Source: Apoda limacodes
Lineage: Eukaryota; Arthropoda; Insecta; Lepidoptera; Limacodidae
Reading direction: 5' to 3'
Assembly: GCA_946406115.1 (NCBI GenBank)
Contig: OX291554.1
Coordinates: forward strand, 14,581,092 to 14,645,091
DNA: 64,000 nt
In this document: positions 32,742 through 42,739 of the stretch, in pieces
Numbering within the stretch: the first letter of the stretch is position 1
How the letters are laid out: every line of letters starts with the position of its first letter
Program-made: the position numbers and the translations under genes
The notes under the pieces: generated by a model
What the model saw: the letters and a program-made list of their open reading frames with translations, nothing else
The model's database searches: none
Told to the model about the DNA's origin: nothing

Positions 32742-35700
32742 GCAAGTAAAATATTACTTTAATAAAATAATTTTATACAAAACTTGCAATATTTTTCCCG
32801 GGCGTAAAAAATTTTTTTAGTAAACCTAGAGTTAGGTCGCTTAGGTCATTGTGTACATTCGGACATTTAGCTACGGAAACCTAAAAAATATTTGTGGTTG
32901 ACCCAGACATGACTACTTTCTATCAGTATTATAGAGGGAAATTGTGCCTATCAGGTTGTATTTTAAGGCAGGATTATGATGATTATGGTATTTTAAAATT
33001 CTTGAACTATTTGTATTTAGATTTTAGAAAAAAAACATGTCATTAAACTCTTTTTAATTTTGCAATTTCGGCCTATCGATAAACGATTACGTATTTATTA
33101 AAAACAACCCAGCCTGATAGGTACCATTGTTACGGAGATATAGGCGTTTATAGTTTGACAGCTGTCATCCGAAATACGGATCTTGATGAGAACTGTCATT
33201 TAGTAAATTAACTACTAGTCTACGATCAATAGTTACGGAGATATAGCCGTCTATAGCTTGACAGCTGTCTTCCGAAATGAAGATCTTGATGAGAACTCTC
33301 ATTTATTTTGCGAAACTACTAGTCTACAATCAATCCTCATGGTGGTACAGCCTTTTCTGGTTTGACAGCAGCTGTCAGTTGAAATTTTAAAAAATGCACA
33401 AATTTAGAAAAGAATATTTCACAATACTGTTAAAGTCTACTTAGCCCGCGGGTCCAGTTGCCCCCTTACTATTTTTTTAGTGGTCCTCTGAGCCCGCGGC
33501 CTAAATAATTTGGTTAAAAAAAAAGGTCCAGTTGACCCGCGGGCTAAGTGGACTGTGGGCTCAGTCGCCCCTGGAGGGACTGTGTTTTCGAAGTTACAAG
33601 GTAAGTAAGTGCTCATGAATGCCCATATCATATGGAATACATAGGCTTCGGTGACCGCTTACCATCAGACAGACCGTAAGCTTGTTTGCCGCTATAGTGG
33701 TATAAAAATTAAATAAAAATCTATGCATGCAGCATTGTACAAATAAGCAAAATTTTGAATAAAGGATTAGAATAGGAGCGATGGATAGAACATATAAAGG
33801 ACGACGAATTGTTATTATAAATACTTAAAGTACATGTTTTGGATGCTTTATTTTAGAATCGGAAGAACAAGAAGAACCTAATTTGCCAAATGAAAATGTA
33901 TCTAGAGGAAAAAGTGACAATGACAATGAGGAATCGCCTGAACGCATCATTAAACCTCAAAAGGCAGAAGTTATCAAAGAACACCTGAGTGACAAACAAG
34001 ACGATGATATTTCTAATGAAAGTCGGGGTAAGGAATTTCTTTGAAGTGTTATTCTCTCTTTAAGAAACAATTAACTTAATCATTTTATTTATTGTAACAT
34101 AGTGGTGACTATTGTATGTTACTAAAATATACAAAAAGCAAGTATGTCTACATGTCTACGGTTGTGTAGAGGTTAAATGTTAAAAAAATAATAAAAAAAT
34201 GAGCCACTACAGAATCATGATGGTTGGATGGCTTAAAATTTTATTTATTAGGTTTCTACTTAAATTCCGCAAATATATCTCAGAGATTCATAGACGTACC
34301 TATATTTATCTTATATATAATATTCTTCCGTATGTGTGTATGTCACTGAATTCCTCCTAAACAGCTAAACCGGTTTTAATAATTTTTTTGTGTGTTTGAG
34401 GGGGTCTCTGAATCTCCAGGTTTAGATTCATTATTGGACCGGTAGGTGGCGCTGTGGTATAGTTATTTATAAATTTGTGTATTTGAAACGAAATAATTCA
34501 TATTCTCAATATATGTATGTTGAATTAGTGCCGAAAAAGTAAATCGCAAAATATGGATTCTACAGGTAGCGGTGCAATCGAGTTATAAGAAATAGTATAT
34601 AAATTTGTATGAGATGGGACGGGGAACGTTATCGAACTTCGTAAGTTTTGCACCCGCTAGTGAAGGTGTCAAAATTACTACAACCATTTTACAAAAGGTG
34701 AAGCGTGAGTTGCAGTTTGTGTGTTTTCGGTGTGAATTGTGTACGGAGAGTCGGAATGGAACGGTGGTAAAGGTTAGAGAGGGAGGAAAGGGAAAGTAGT
34801 CGGTAGAAGTTGTATACAATTTATAGTAATTTTTCTGATAAGCAAATTTTTTATCAATAATTAAAGCTATCACGAAACAATGTTCGCCAGGACAGTAAGT
34901 ACTTATGTTTATATTTATTTTTATTTAACGGTGGACTAGTGGATTTCTTATTAGTTAGAAGGTCGGCTGTTAAAACTCATTTTTAATTCCCATTTGCATT
35001 GTTTGTGTACAGCAATAAAGGATGTTTATCCATTCGATTATCTTTCATAATAATCCAATAAATGAATATTTATTCAATTATTAAGAAATGAGAAGTTTTC
35101 CAAAACGAATTAAAAAAAAATAGTTCTAAAATATAGACTTTGGGCGCGTTCGTTCTGGGATCAAGAGTTCCCACGAATGATACTTTCACACTTTTGATAA
35201 CGCCAGTTTTGCCACCGACACCTACCGTTCGTTTAGCTTTGAAACGTTACTAACAAAATTTTTGTTTACAAAACTTGCAAAATGAACGGTTGACGTACAC
35301 ACACTGCGATAAAACATACACACTACCATAAACTATAAATATGTATAGGCAGTTTGACAGATTAACACAAAAACCCCACCTCTAGATATGGGTCTAAAGT
35401 TTCATTTTTGGGTGGCAAAAGTGACAAAATAACAAAAATATCGTAAACGAACGCATGACAGTTTGTCACAAATGATACTAAAATTTTGATATTTTTGATA
35501 CTAATGCTTAACGAACGGATGACAGGTGGCAAAAGTAATGACAATAATGATTCTGCATCCCAGAACGAACGCGCCCTAGATGGCATTGACTCGACAAGGC
35601 AGTTTTGCTGCGAATTTTAAGAAGGAGTGGTCTTTTTCGTGTTTAATTTTTCTAAATTCATTTAGTGTGTTTCGATATATATATTTTAGCATTTTTTTAC

Positions 35701-38700
35701 GAAAGCGTGTTAAGAATTGTGCACCGAAGGCTCATGAATAGTGAAATATGAAGAAATAAGCAGGACATGACGCGCAATTTTTGAAGGATTCTCAACAAAA
35801 CTCCCGCCCTATTTTGGGACAAGTAAACGAGGACGCGCGATATCGTCGCGATAAAACTTGAATATGGCGCTTCGCCAAACTTAGATATAAGCACAGAACT
35901 AAGTGTACACATGACCCTGGAGAAATGATATGCAATAATGCGAAATCGAAGAAAGAAGAAGAAGAAGACTCGACAAGGCGCATTTTTTTAAACATATGGT
36001 ATGTTTATCCTCTGTGAAACGTTATGATTCTTTTCTTCGCTTGGGTACTCTTCGGTATAAAGTTTACCTCTGTGCGGGGAACTCCTGTTCGTTATTTTGT
36101 TGTTACTTTGTTATTTGATGATGAGAAGAAATACGAACATGAGCTTCGGAAGCGCAGCGTGAAAGTTACAGGGAAAAAAGCGGTGCTTGTCTAAAGGTAT
36201 GTACTTTTTACTTAAAATGCCGGAAAATACCATATGTTAAAGCCACATAATTATTTATACTAGGGCCTAGTTTGAATTTGGAGCACATCTTAGAAGTCTC
36301 TAAGCTGCAGAAAAAAAATACTCCTTGTTGATTCAGCGCCATCTATCTAAACTTTTTAAACTTTTTTTTTAATTTCAGCCATTCATCTTACCAGTTTGAT
36401 AGTCAAGACATTTATTGATTTCTTTTGTTTTAGATTTTAAAAAAAAACGTCTTCGAATCACCAGAGGACTTAAGGCTGAAAAATTAGATGAAGGTAATCA
36501 ACCATAGTTTATAAACGATTATATTTTGTTGAACTAGGAAGTTCTTGAAAGTTATACTACTATCGTAATTTGTAAAAGAAAAATGATTTCATATATGTAA
36601 TTTTAATTAACAAGGAAATTCTTGAAAATTATACGAAGAATGTCGAGGATAGGTACTACCTATGTTATAGGTTGAATGTAAATGACGAGTTGGATATCAT
36701 CGGCTGTTTGTTTTTGGTGTTTGGCTGTTTTCTGTCTACCCCGCCCAGCCCAGTATATATTTTGAAAACATCTTCTTGCGCGTGGGTGAATAGTTTCGGG
36801 GACATGATGCCCCCTGCCTTACCTTTTTGCATAATGGGACGACACTCATTTTGGGATCCTTGTACTCGATGTGCATCGTGGAAGCGTTTTAAAGACATCG
36901 CAGTGCCTCGATATGCGACATCGCTGCAGAGAATTGCTCTGGGTTTTGATGACGTCGTAAAGTTTTTCGTAGTCCACCAAACACAGCGGCTGAATATACT
37001 TTTAAATTTTTGAAGTGAAAACTTCTTTAGTGGCGTTGTGCACTTTTTTTGTGATGGGTAAAAAATGTTAAACTCTATAGGATCAATAAAAACTGAGAGG
37101 AAATTGGGTTGATGAAAAGATGAAAGAGCGGATTACACATGTTAAAATGTCATATCCAGGTTGTATGTTTCCTGCCGGCACTCCCGGAGTGCAACCCGTT
37201 TTTTTATATAATTTGTCGTGCAATATGAAAGTGGTTTATGGTACTGAATTCTTTCCGAAATCCAGCCTGTTCTGGTGGATGAAACTTGTTAAGTCTCACA
37301 ACAAGATTATTCGTGACAAGTCTTGAGAACAGCTTATAAACGTAGCTCCAGTTGCACACCAGTAGTTCTTAAGGATAGTATTTTTGAAGAACAATAGCAC
37401 CCTCGTGCCAAGCTTCCGGTGTAGTGCCGTTATGAATTACGATATTAAACTAACTAACTCTAAACTAAGCTTTGCTAACTCTCGACTGGGTTTTCGCAGA
37501 CTTTTTGTAGCACCGTCATAATGCTGTCAACGTTTGGAGCTTTATGGTTTCTAAGCTGTTCCAAAGCCACTCTAATTTAGCTTTGGTCAAAGTGCGGGGT
37601 ATCTTTGGTAAAGAAGTGTCAGTTTGGCTCTTGGATCTTCGGTATCAAAGATTGTGGGCCTAGCTGCATGTGGCGTGTAGAGTTTTACATAAAACAATTC
37701 ATCTTCTGCAGAAATCTCCGGTTTCGAGGCTGTTCTGCTGTCTGCAGTTTTAACTTTTGCAAACACTTTCGACACTTTATTTACTAAATCGTAATCTAAT
37801 CGTCTGCTGGAGTGACGAAGGTCACGTTAAGTCATCTTACGTATTAGCCGGTTCAGCGATTTATCATCTGACGAAGACCTAGATAGATGGTAAATCTTGT
37901 TTTGAACTGCAGTAGCAAAAAATTGTGACCTATTTCCTTCACCGTCTTCATCTTCCGCTTCTAATCCGTGGTCGCCACTCTATGAACATTTTTACCCGAC
38001 GGCTATCCATAGCCTCTTTAGTTTACTGACTATTTAACCTTTTTTATACCACTCAGGTGGCAAACAAGCACATGGTAAGCGGTATATATGTACATATGTC
38101 GGTAACTTTAGTTCTTCGGCGAATGTCCTTATTACAGATTTTACCGCGCAAAGACACAGAATATAGCTCTCTCCATGGCTCTCTGAGCGTCTCTGAACTC
38201 TCTGAGCTTATTTAAGAGGCCCCCCAACGCGCATATACATTTGCTTTATAGGCGATAAGCTGAAATCGACAAGGCCAATCTCAAATAGAGCTCATTTTTT
38301 TCTTGGCAAAAATATATTATAGATAGGCGAAAAATTTAGCGTAAAAAGTGGAAAATAATTAATTACAATTATATCACATCAGATATAAAAATTCTATTAC
38401 GGCAATTTAATAGCTTTATAGTTACTTAACATTTCTTGAAATAAATTATCTTCCCGCTACTAGTTGATAAGGAGTTATGAATTAAAAATAGAGGTTCAGC
38501 CGTTCTTTTTTTAAAGCGAAGTTTTAATAGATATCTTAAACCAAATACAGTAACTTAAAGAAGTAGTAAGCCATGTAATTTTTTTTAAGTCTAAAACTTA
38601 CAATAGGACAGTGGAATGTATTTTAAAAACGAGCAGAGAACTGCACATTCGAGTACGGCGCAGACTTAAGAAGCCAACAGGCAGAGAATCACTGGCAACA

Positions 38701-39387
38701 ACAATGTAGGCTATCGGTTTTAGGCACAGTGGTGTTTTGGACGAAAATAAATCAGATACTCAGTGAGAATGAGACTATTATATTTTTCTGTTTAGGTTGG
38801 CGTCGTAAAAAGAGAGGATTGGCAGTGACAAAGGCAAACGGGGATAAAAGTACGCGTAAGTACCAAATATTAAGTAAAATAAATGTATAAAAAGCGCAGC
38901 TACTACTGAAACGAATAAAATGGCCAATTTTAGCAGTACTTATTCCGGCTCCTTGGTGTGTGTACCGCACTGTACGTGAACAATTAGGTTCTAAAGTGTG
39001 GAAATGAATTCCTTGCCGATGGCGAGCGGTGCGATGGTTAAAAATTGCCGTGTGCATTATTTCGCACAATTTCTCAGAACATATCCCATTGTACAAGCGG
39101 TAGAACACACACAGGGAGGCAAAGTCGCTCCTCAGACTTCCAGAGATGGCAGCAGTACTCCATATAGGGCCGAACTTGCGACTTGTAAAGCAGCAACCTT
39201 TGCCCTGAGGCAAGTACTGCTTCACTCTGTTGAGTACACCAAGTTTTTTGGACTAAAATATTAAGTAATGACGCCCCAAACTCACAAAACCTATGTACCC
39301 ACCTAATCTTAATTTTTTTTGGCATTTTATACAGGGCCGTCGGGACTCAGCGCCAGGAAGCAAGGTGTATCTGTTGCATTTTACTAA
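32699..39387 (+). CDS. Candidate multi-exon host gene, product not recognised
   Basis: Inferred from splice-bounded coding segments whose phases agree: 32699-32741 (weak, GC donor), 33857-34027, 36434-36493, 38796-38855 and 39335-39387 (stop TAA). Joined they give about 128 residues: an acidic/basic low-complexity N-terminal part (SEEQEEPNLPNENVSRGKSD), then basic blocks DFKKKRLRITRG and GWRRKKRGLAVTK, ending in VSVAFY. This composition suggests a nuclear, possibly DNA- or RNA-binding protein, but I recognise no domain. The 5' end with the start codon was not found. An ATTAAA lies 17 bases after the stop. The internal exons are 171, 60 and 60 bp, all beginning and ending in phase 1. An alternative last exon in the same phase is at 48829-48944. 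The introns are full of repeats. Confidence 0.45.
32742..33114. other. Intronic AT-rich sequence
   Basis: Between candidate exons a and b. Nothing beyond AT-rich text is visible before the tandem repeat at 33115. Confidence 0.35.
33115..33385 (+). repeat. Tandem repeat, ~104-bp unit, about 2.5 copies
   Basis: GTTACGGAGATATAG starts units at 33129 and 33232, and a decayed third unit starts at about 33337. Each unit carries a TTTGACAGCTGTCA-like palindrome, then CGAAAT, ATCTTGATGAGAAC and ACTAGTCTAC. Confidence 0.8.
33441..33547. repeat. Cluster of CCCGCGGG palindromes
   Basis: TTAGCCCGCGGGTC (33441-33454) pairs with GACCCGCGGGCTAA (33534-33547). AGCCCGCGGCCT lies between them (33491-33502), and GGTCCAGTTG occurs directly at 33451 and 33525. 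Strikingly GC-rich in an AT-rich setting. Confidence 0.75.
33640..33715 (+). repeat. Isolated Jockey LINE tail
   Basis: CATAGGCTTCGGTGACCGCTTACCATCAGACAGACCGTAAGC through CCGCTATAGTGGTATAAAAA: the last ~70 bases of the LINE family only. Confidence 0.8.
33857..34027 (+). CDS. Candidate exon b (acidic/Ser-rich)
   Basis: Acceptor GCTTTATTTTAG and donor CGGG|GTAAGG flank 171 bases, open in phase 1 to phase 1. The product is Glu/Asp/Asn-rich with Lys clusters (ESPERIIKPQKAEVIKEHLS). Coding bias and paired splice sites make this the best-supported exon of the set. Confidence 0.6.
34310..34895 (+). repeat. Interspersed repeat, TATATAATATTCTTCCGTATGTGTG family
   Basis: Contains the familiar moth/butterfly repeat order: TTCCGTATGTGTGTATGTCACTGAATTCCTCC, CTAAACCGG, GGTGGCGCTGTGG, and the end GCTATCACGAAACAATGTTCGCCAGGACAG. 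A 96-codon open frame in antisense is not supported as a gene. Confidence 0.6.
35142..35576 (+). mobile_element. MITE with 20-bp perfect terminal inverted repeats, copy 2
   Basis: 435 bp from GGGCGCGTTCGTTCTGGGAT to its exact complement ATCCCAGAACGAACGCGCCC. The interior matches the copy at 7691. It has no coding capacity. Flanks (CTTT | TAGA) show no clear target duplication. Superfamily not determined. Confidence 0.85.
35577..36433 (+). mobile_element. Short retroposon (SINE-like) copy 1 with 13-bp TSD, at 35601-35966
   Basis: GACTCGACAAGGC occurs at 35588-35600 and again at 35967-35979, bounding 366 bp that begin AGTTTTGCTGCGAATTTTAAG and end in (GAA)n. The same body, with the same 5' start, is at 49113-49460 with its own TSD. 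The flank to 36433 is intronic, with no feature recognised. Confidence 0.8.
36434..36493 (+). CDS. Candidate exon c (basic block, 60 bp)
   Basis: Acceptor TCTTTTGTTTTAG and donor GAAG|GTAATC enclose 60 bases, phase 1 to phase 1, coding DFKKKRLRITRGLKAEKLDE. Confidence 0.5.
36665..37800 (-). pseudogene. RTE-type LINE reverse transcriptase, broken, with a nested insertion
   Basis: The minus strand reads in pieces from FYVKLYTPHAARPTIFDTED and AKLTLLYQRYPAL (37587-37775), through GTTPEAWHEGAIVLL, VYKLFSRLVTNNLVVRLNKF and PPEQAGFRKEFSTINHFHIA (37220-37430). It resumes after an interruption at YIQPLCLVDYEKLYDVIKTQ and SPKLFTHAQEDVFK (36770-37010). These are the RT palm motifs of RTE elements (craniofacial-development-protein-2-like RTs). 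Motif A reads VDYEKLYD, the usual FVDYEKAFD with changes. The YADD region is missing and frameshifts occur. Confidence 0.85.
37015..37206 (-). mobile_element. Short element nested in the RTE reverse transcriptase, copy B
   Basis: Interrupts the RTE frame between HFHIARQII and KYIQPLCLVDYEK. On the minus strand it starts ACGGGTTGCACTCCGGGAGTGCC and ends GTGCACAACGCCACTAAAG then TTTTCACTTCAAAAA, matching 8604-8935 at both ends but shorter inside. Confidence 0.75.
38042..38092 (-). repeat. Isolated Jockey LINE tail, minus
   Basis: TTTTTTATACCACTCAGGTGGCAAACAAGC then ATGGTAAGCGG: the reverse complement of the family tail, with nothing 5' of it. Confidence 0.75.
38796..38855 (+). CDS. Candidate exon d (basic block, 60 bp)
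   Basis: Acceptor ATTTTTCTGTTTAG and donor TACGC|GTAAGTACC enclose 60 bases, phase 1 to phase 1, coding GWRRKKRGLAVTKANGDKST. It has the same length, phase and layout (aromatic followed by four basic residues) as exon c. Confidence 0.5.
38930..39255 (-). pseudogene. Jockey LINE ORF2 C-terminal fragment, minus
   Basis: The minus strand reads ASGQRLLLYKSQVRPYMEYC, then SEERLCLPVCVLPLVQWDMF, then HRTARHRQGIHFHTLEPNCS, all parts of the main LINE family with a deletion and shifts. It lies in the intron between candidate exons d and e. Confidence 0.8.
39335..39387 (+). CDS. Candidate terminal exon e
   Basis: A strong acceptor (AATTTTTTTTGGCATTTTATACAG) is followed by 53 bases in the matching phase, coding RPSGLSARKQGVSVAFY and a TAA. 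ATTAAA follows at 39404-39409. Confidence 0.4.
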
Positions 39388-39615
39388 CATAAGAAAAAGA
39401 GAAATTAAATGATATATTCTGTGTCTATATATTTTTTTATTAAACAGGGGGTTACGAACTATATAAAAGTACATACAATCATAAAAGTGTTGCAAGAAAG
39501 TTATACCAACGTTGATCAACTACCAGCAACAATACTTATTTGAATATCAAGACAAATAGTCTACAGACACCAGTTGACATAGCTTCAAACATTCCCACAT
39601 ATTTTTCATGCCGCA

Positions 39616-39840
39616 ATGACGCATCTCTCGCTGCTCGACGAAATTATGTTGTTGCGTTTGGGTGGCGGGCGACGGAAGGAACCGTTTACTTATTTGCGTG
39701 TATATAGCTACGATTTGTTGACGGCACTAAGATCTACGACATTGCATAGGCGGAGAAATCGTTCTGTTCAACAAATTTTAACAAATATGCATGATATGCT
39801 CTCTATGTGCACATTCGATCGTTCTGTTTACCAAAAATGA
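39616..39840 (+). other. Unrecognised 74-codon open frame
   Basis: MTHLSLLDEIMLLRLGGGRR... to a stop at 39838. GC is higher than the flanks. No motif is known to me. The strings GAAATCGTTCTGTTCAAC (about 39758), GATCGTTCTGTTTACC (39819) and, inverted, GGTAAACAGAACAATTTC (39967) recur in and right of it, so it may belong to a small repeat element. Confidence 0.25.
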
Positions 39841-41150
39841 ATTTGCTCTATACTGAATATGGCGGAACTTCCACATTTAACGCATCGGCTGCACATGCTC
39901 AGGAGGAAGAGCAGTGGATGCGCTGTCAAAATAGTGAACGGCCATACTATTTATTAAGGTACATGTGGTAAACAGAACAATTTCAATGCCAATGCGATGA
40001 CATAGCTCTCAATGCCGGCAACAAAACGCAGCTTTACTAAAATATAAAAGTTGCAAAGGAAAAATACTAAAAGACTGACCCAGAAAGAGGAAAGGTTTTT
40101 CGCGCGTAAATATGTACGTATGTTTTTGCTGATGGGTTTTTTTATTTATTTAATTAGTTATTTTTATTATATTTTGTTTTTCAGTAGTGTTTCGCAGTGA
40201 AAACAGCAGTTTTTGTTGGATAGCGGTAAAATTATTGATCAAATTGAAATTAGAACTTTGACTTAGCCTCTATCATTAGGCTACGAAATAAGCGCGCAAC
40301 TTTTGCCAAAATCCAGTCCAATAATTAAGAAACTTGATGATATTGCCCTTAACATTGTAAATTGATCCCTCAAATTTAAATAAATCACGATATAAATTCT
40401 GAAGTACTACCTAATGTTTAGTGAATAAATTGAAATAGCCTAAATAAATCAAATAAAAGAAATAGTAGGTATTCGAAATAGTTGATCAAATATTTTAAGT
40501 TCTTTTATCATATAGTATTAACACCTAATATCACTGATGTGCTTGTAAAATAAAGATCGTACGATATTTGGTTCTCAACAATACCTTCGCTGAAATAAAT
40601 GAATTATTCGCAGTTCAGACATTCAATTTTATTTTTACCGTTTAACTTTTAGGGTTCCGTACAGTAAGCAACACATCAACCTATCCTTAATGGACTTTGA
40701 ACCCAAGGCGCAAAGCAGCGAAAAAGTCGCGAATTAGAGATAGTCGTAATTTATTATTTCGTCTCACACTGGCTCTCTCTTACGTAGTATCCCCACTGCA
40801 TCGCGTCGCAACCGTAAATTATGAATGAATATATGAGTGTGCGTGCGTAATTATTATTGGGCTCAAATTTTTCTTACCAACGATAACAAAGAGGCAAACA
40901 AAAAGGTGATCGCCCTTGAAAACTTTCATAAACTTATTTTTTTTTCTTATTTTATAACAATTTCTAGAAAAATCTACTCAGTCATTTATATATTTAATAT
41001 ATTGTTCTATTTGGATTTGGTTTTTGGGCCGCCGTAATGTTTCTCCCTCCCATTCAAAAGTAGGATTTGGGAGATACTGAAATAGTAATAATGTAGTAAT
41101 TTCGGTAGAAAACGTTTATGAAGTATGGAAAAAAATCGTCTCAATGTAAT
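39841..41150. other. AT-rich stretch, no gene seen
   Basis: The only item is a TTTAGGGTTCCGTACAG string (about 40650), of a repeat common in Lepidoptera; it recurs at 56880 and 62795. Confidence 0.4.
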
Positions 41151-41258
41151 TATTATAAATTGTAGTTAATTTTTAGTATTTTTACTTACCATCATCGTTA
41201 GTATTACAGAATTGGCTTTTTAGCCTATTTCGCACCCAGTGTCTTCTATAATTAATGC
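41151..41258 (+). repeat. Direct repeat, left copy (108 bp)
   Basis: ATTATAAATTGTAGTTAATTTTTAG to CTTCTATAATTAA matches 41591-41698 with about six differences; spacing 440 bp. Confidence 0.8.
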
Positions 41259-41590
41259 GCACATGGCCCGTGTGTCTGTCTATCTGTCAAGACCCCTTTT
41301 CTCAGCTAAAGGTATCAAGTTGTGATTAATATCAAATACTAAAGTCTACGGTCCCTTGAAGCTGTAAAAAAATCAAGCTTCTTAATCAACGCAATAAAAA
41401 AATAGGGCCAATTTGTCGCTTATTTTGGCATTCACAAATAAATCAAAACCTATGGGGTGCTTCCCGTTGTTCTAGAGTCATGAATCTTATTTTAAAGCAA
41501 AGATTAAAGCTTTATTGCATCGGTACTATATCGACATCCAAAATACATAGGTCAGGTATTGGTGCTTTCTACTGACATCTATGCCTCTAA

Positions 41591-41698
41591 TTTATTATAA
41601 ATTATAGTTAATTTTTAGTATTTTTACTTACCATCATCGTTAGTATTACAGAATTGGCTCTTTAGCCTATTGCGCACCCAGTGTCCTCTATAATTAAC
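41591..41698 (+). repeat. Direct repeat, right copy (108 bp)
   Basis: Partner of 41151-41258; both include TTACTTACCATCATCGTTAG and CGCACCCAGTGTC. Confidence 0.8.
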
Positions 41699-41809
41699 GG
41701 CCTAGTGCGTTAAGTACATTCTCCTTAGAAAGTAGGTATAGACTTATGCCCAAAAGTGGGAAGTGTGGGTTGATATACTCATTCGTTTAGTTATTTGTTT
41801 CAATATACT

Positions 41810-42005
41810 AAGTTGACAAATAAGCATACGGCCTGCCTCGTGTTAAGCAGTCAACGCAGTCTATGGACGCTGAACCTTGTGCGTGACTAACTATATAGGC
41901 TTGAGGTGTGAGGATGGACTCCCGCACGGTGGCTAGCGATGCGATAGTAGAGAGAGGACCGGGCGTGTGCATAGTTTTTAACAATTCCTCAGATATACAC
42001 AATGG
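41810..42005 (-). pseudogene. Degraded Jockey LINE C-terminal fragment, minus
   Basis: MCISEELLKTMHTPGPLSTI on the minus strand matches LCSEELFEMMPTATFYHRTA of the family with shifts. A degraded tail (TAAGCATACGGCCTGCCTCGTGTTAAGCAG) lies at the left end. Confidence 0.6.
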
Positions 42006-42739
42006 TTAACAAACATCAACTTAAGTTTGGCAGTTTCTTTGGTAATTTTGTCGAGACTGGCCTTTTAGTAAAAGTAAAATAAAATATAAGTCGTAGTAAC
42101 GTCATTTAATTATTTTAAATCAACACGGCAATTTAAATTAAAAATAATAATGAGGATAAACTAAAAATAACAACAATAAAAATAAAATGTTAATAGACAT
42201 TATTTGGCAATAAAGTTATTAACAAAAGTGTGAATACCCACAACGGATCTTAGTGCAAGTGGAGCTTTTAATATAAAGTATTTCTATTAATCAATCCTAA
42301 AACTTTTTGAATATAATAGACTTTTTAACTACAACAATTCCACAATTAGGTAATCCAGATCACAGGAACCTATATAAAAACAATGTCTAATGACCTATGC
42401 CTAAATATATATGCATTATATTTACATATATGTATGTTTATGAATAAAATTATATATTATTTGTCCACCGTCTTATTTAAATATTATACTTTATGGTATA
42501 TTTTCGTATACTGTCTTTTATCACTAAATCATTATCATTAATAAAGCTACTTATACTACCATCTATTACACCAAATACTGTACAACCCCTTATTTATGTC
42601 TACATTACCAAAGGTTAACTGGTAGAAAATGCCTAAAGGCATTAATTTCGCCTATGTACAAAATTAGTGCAATAAAGAATTTTATTATGATTATGAAATT
42701 TGACATAAAGCTCAAAAGCGCTGAACTACATCTGCAAGG
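42006..42739. other. Very AT-rich stretch, no gene seen
   Basis: Nothing supported. Confidence 0.45.

Noticed and set aside
36672..37013. A 113-codon plus-strand open frame with a hydrophobic start
   Set aside because: It is antisense to the RTE reverse-transcriptase motif VDYEKLYD / SPKLFTHAQEDVFK, which explains the sequence.
39616..39840. A real short protein gene
   Set aside because: No known motif, and GTTCTGTT-type strings repeated in and around it suggest a small element; kept only as a low-confidence feature.
40188..40270. Another terminal exon for the candidate gene after TTTTGTTTTTCAG
   Set aside because: The phase permits it (about 24 codons), but the peptide is unremarkable and nearer exon 39335-39387 fits equally well; such acceptors are common by chance in AT-rich DNA.
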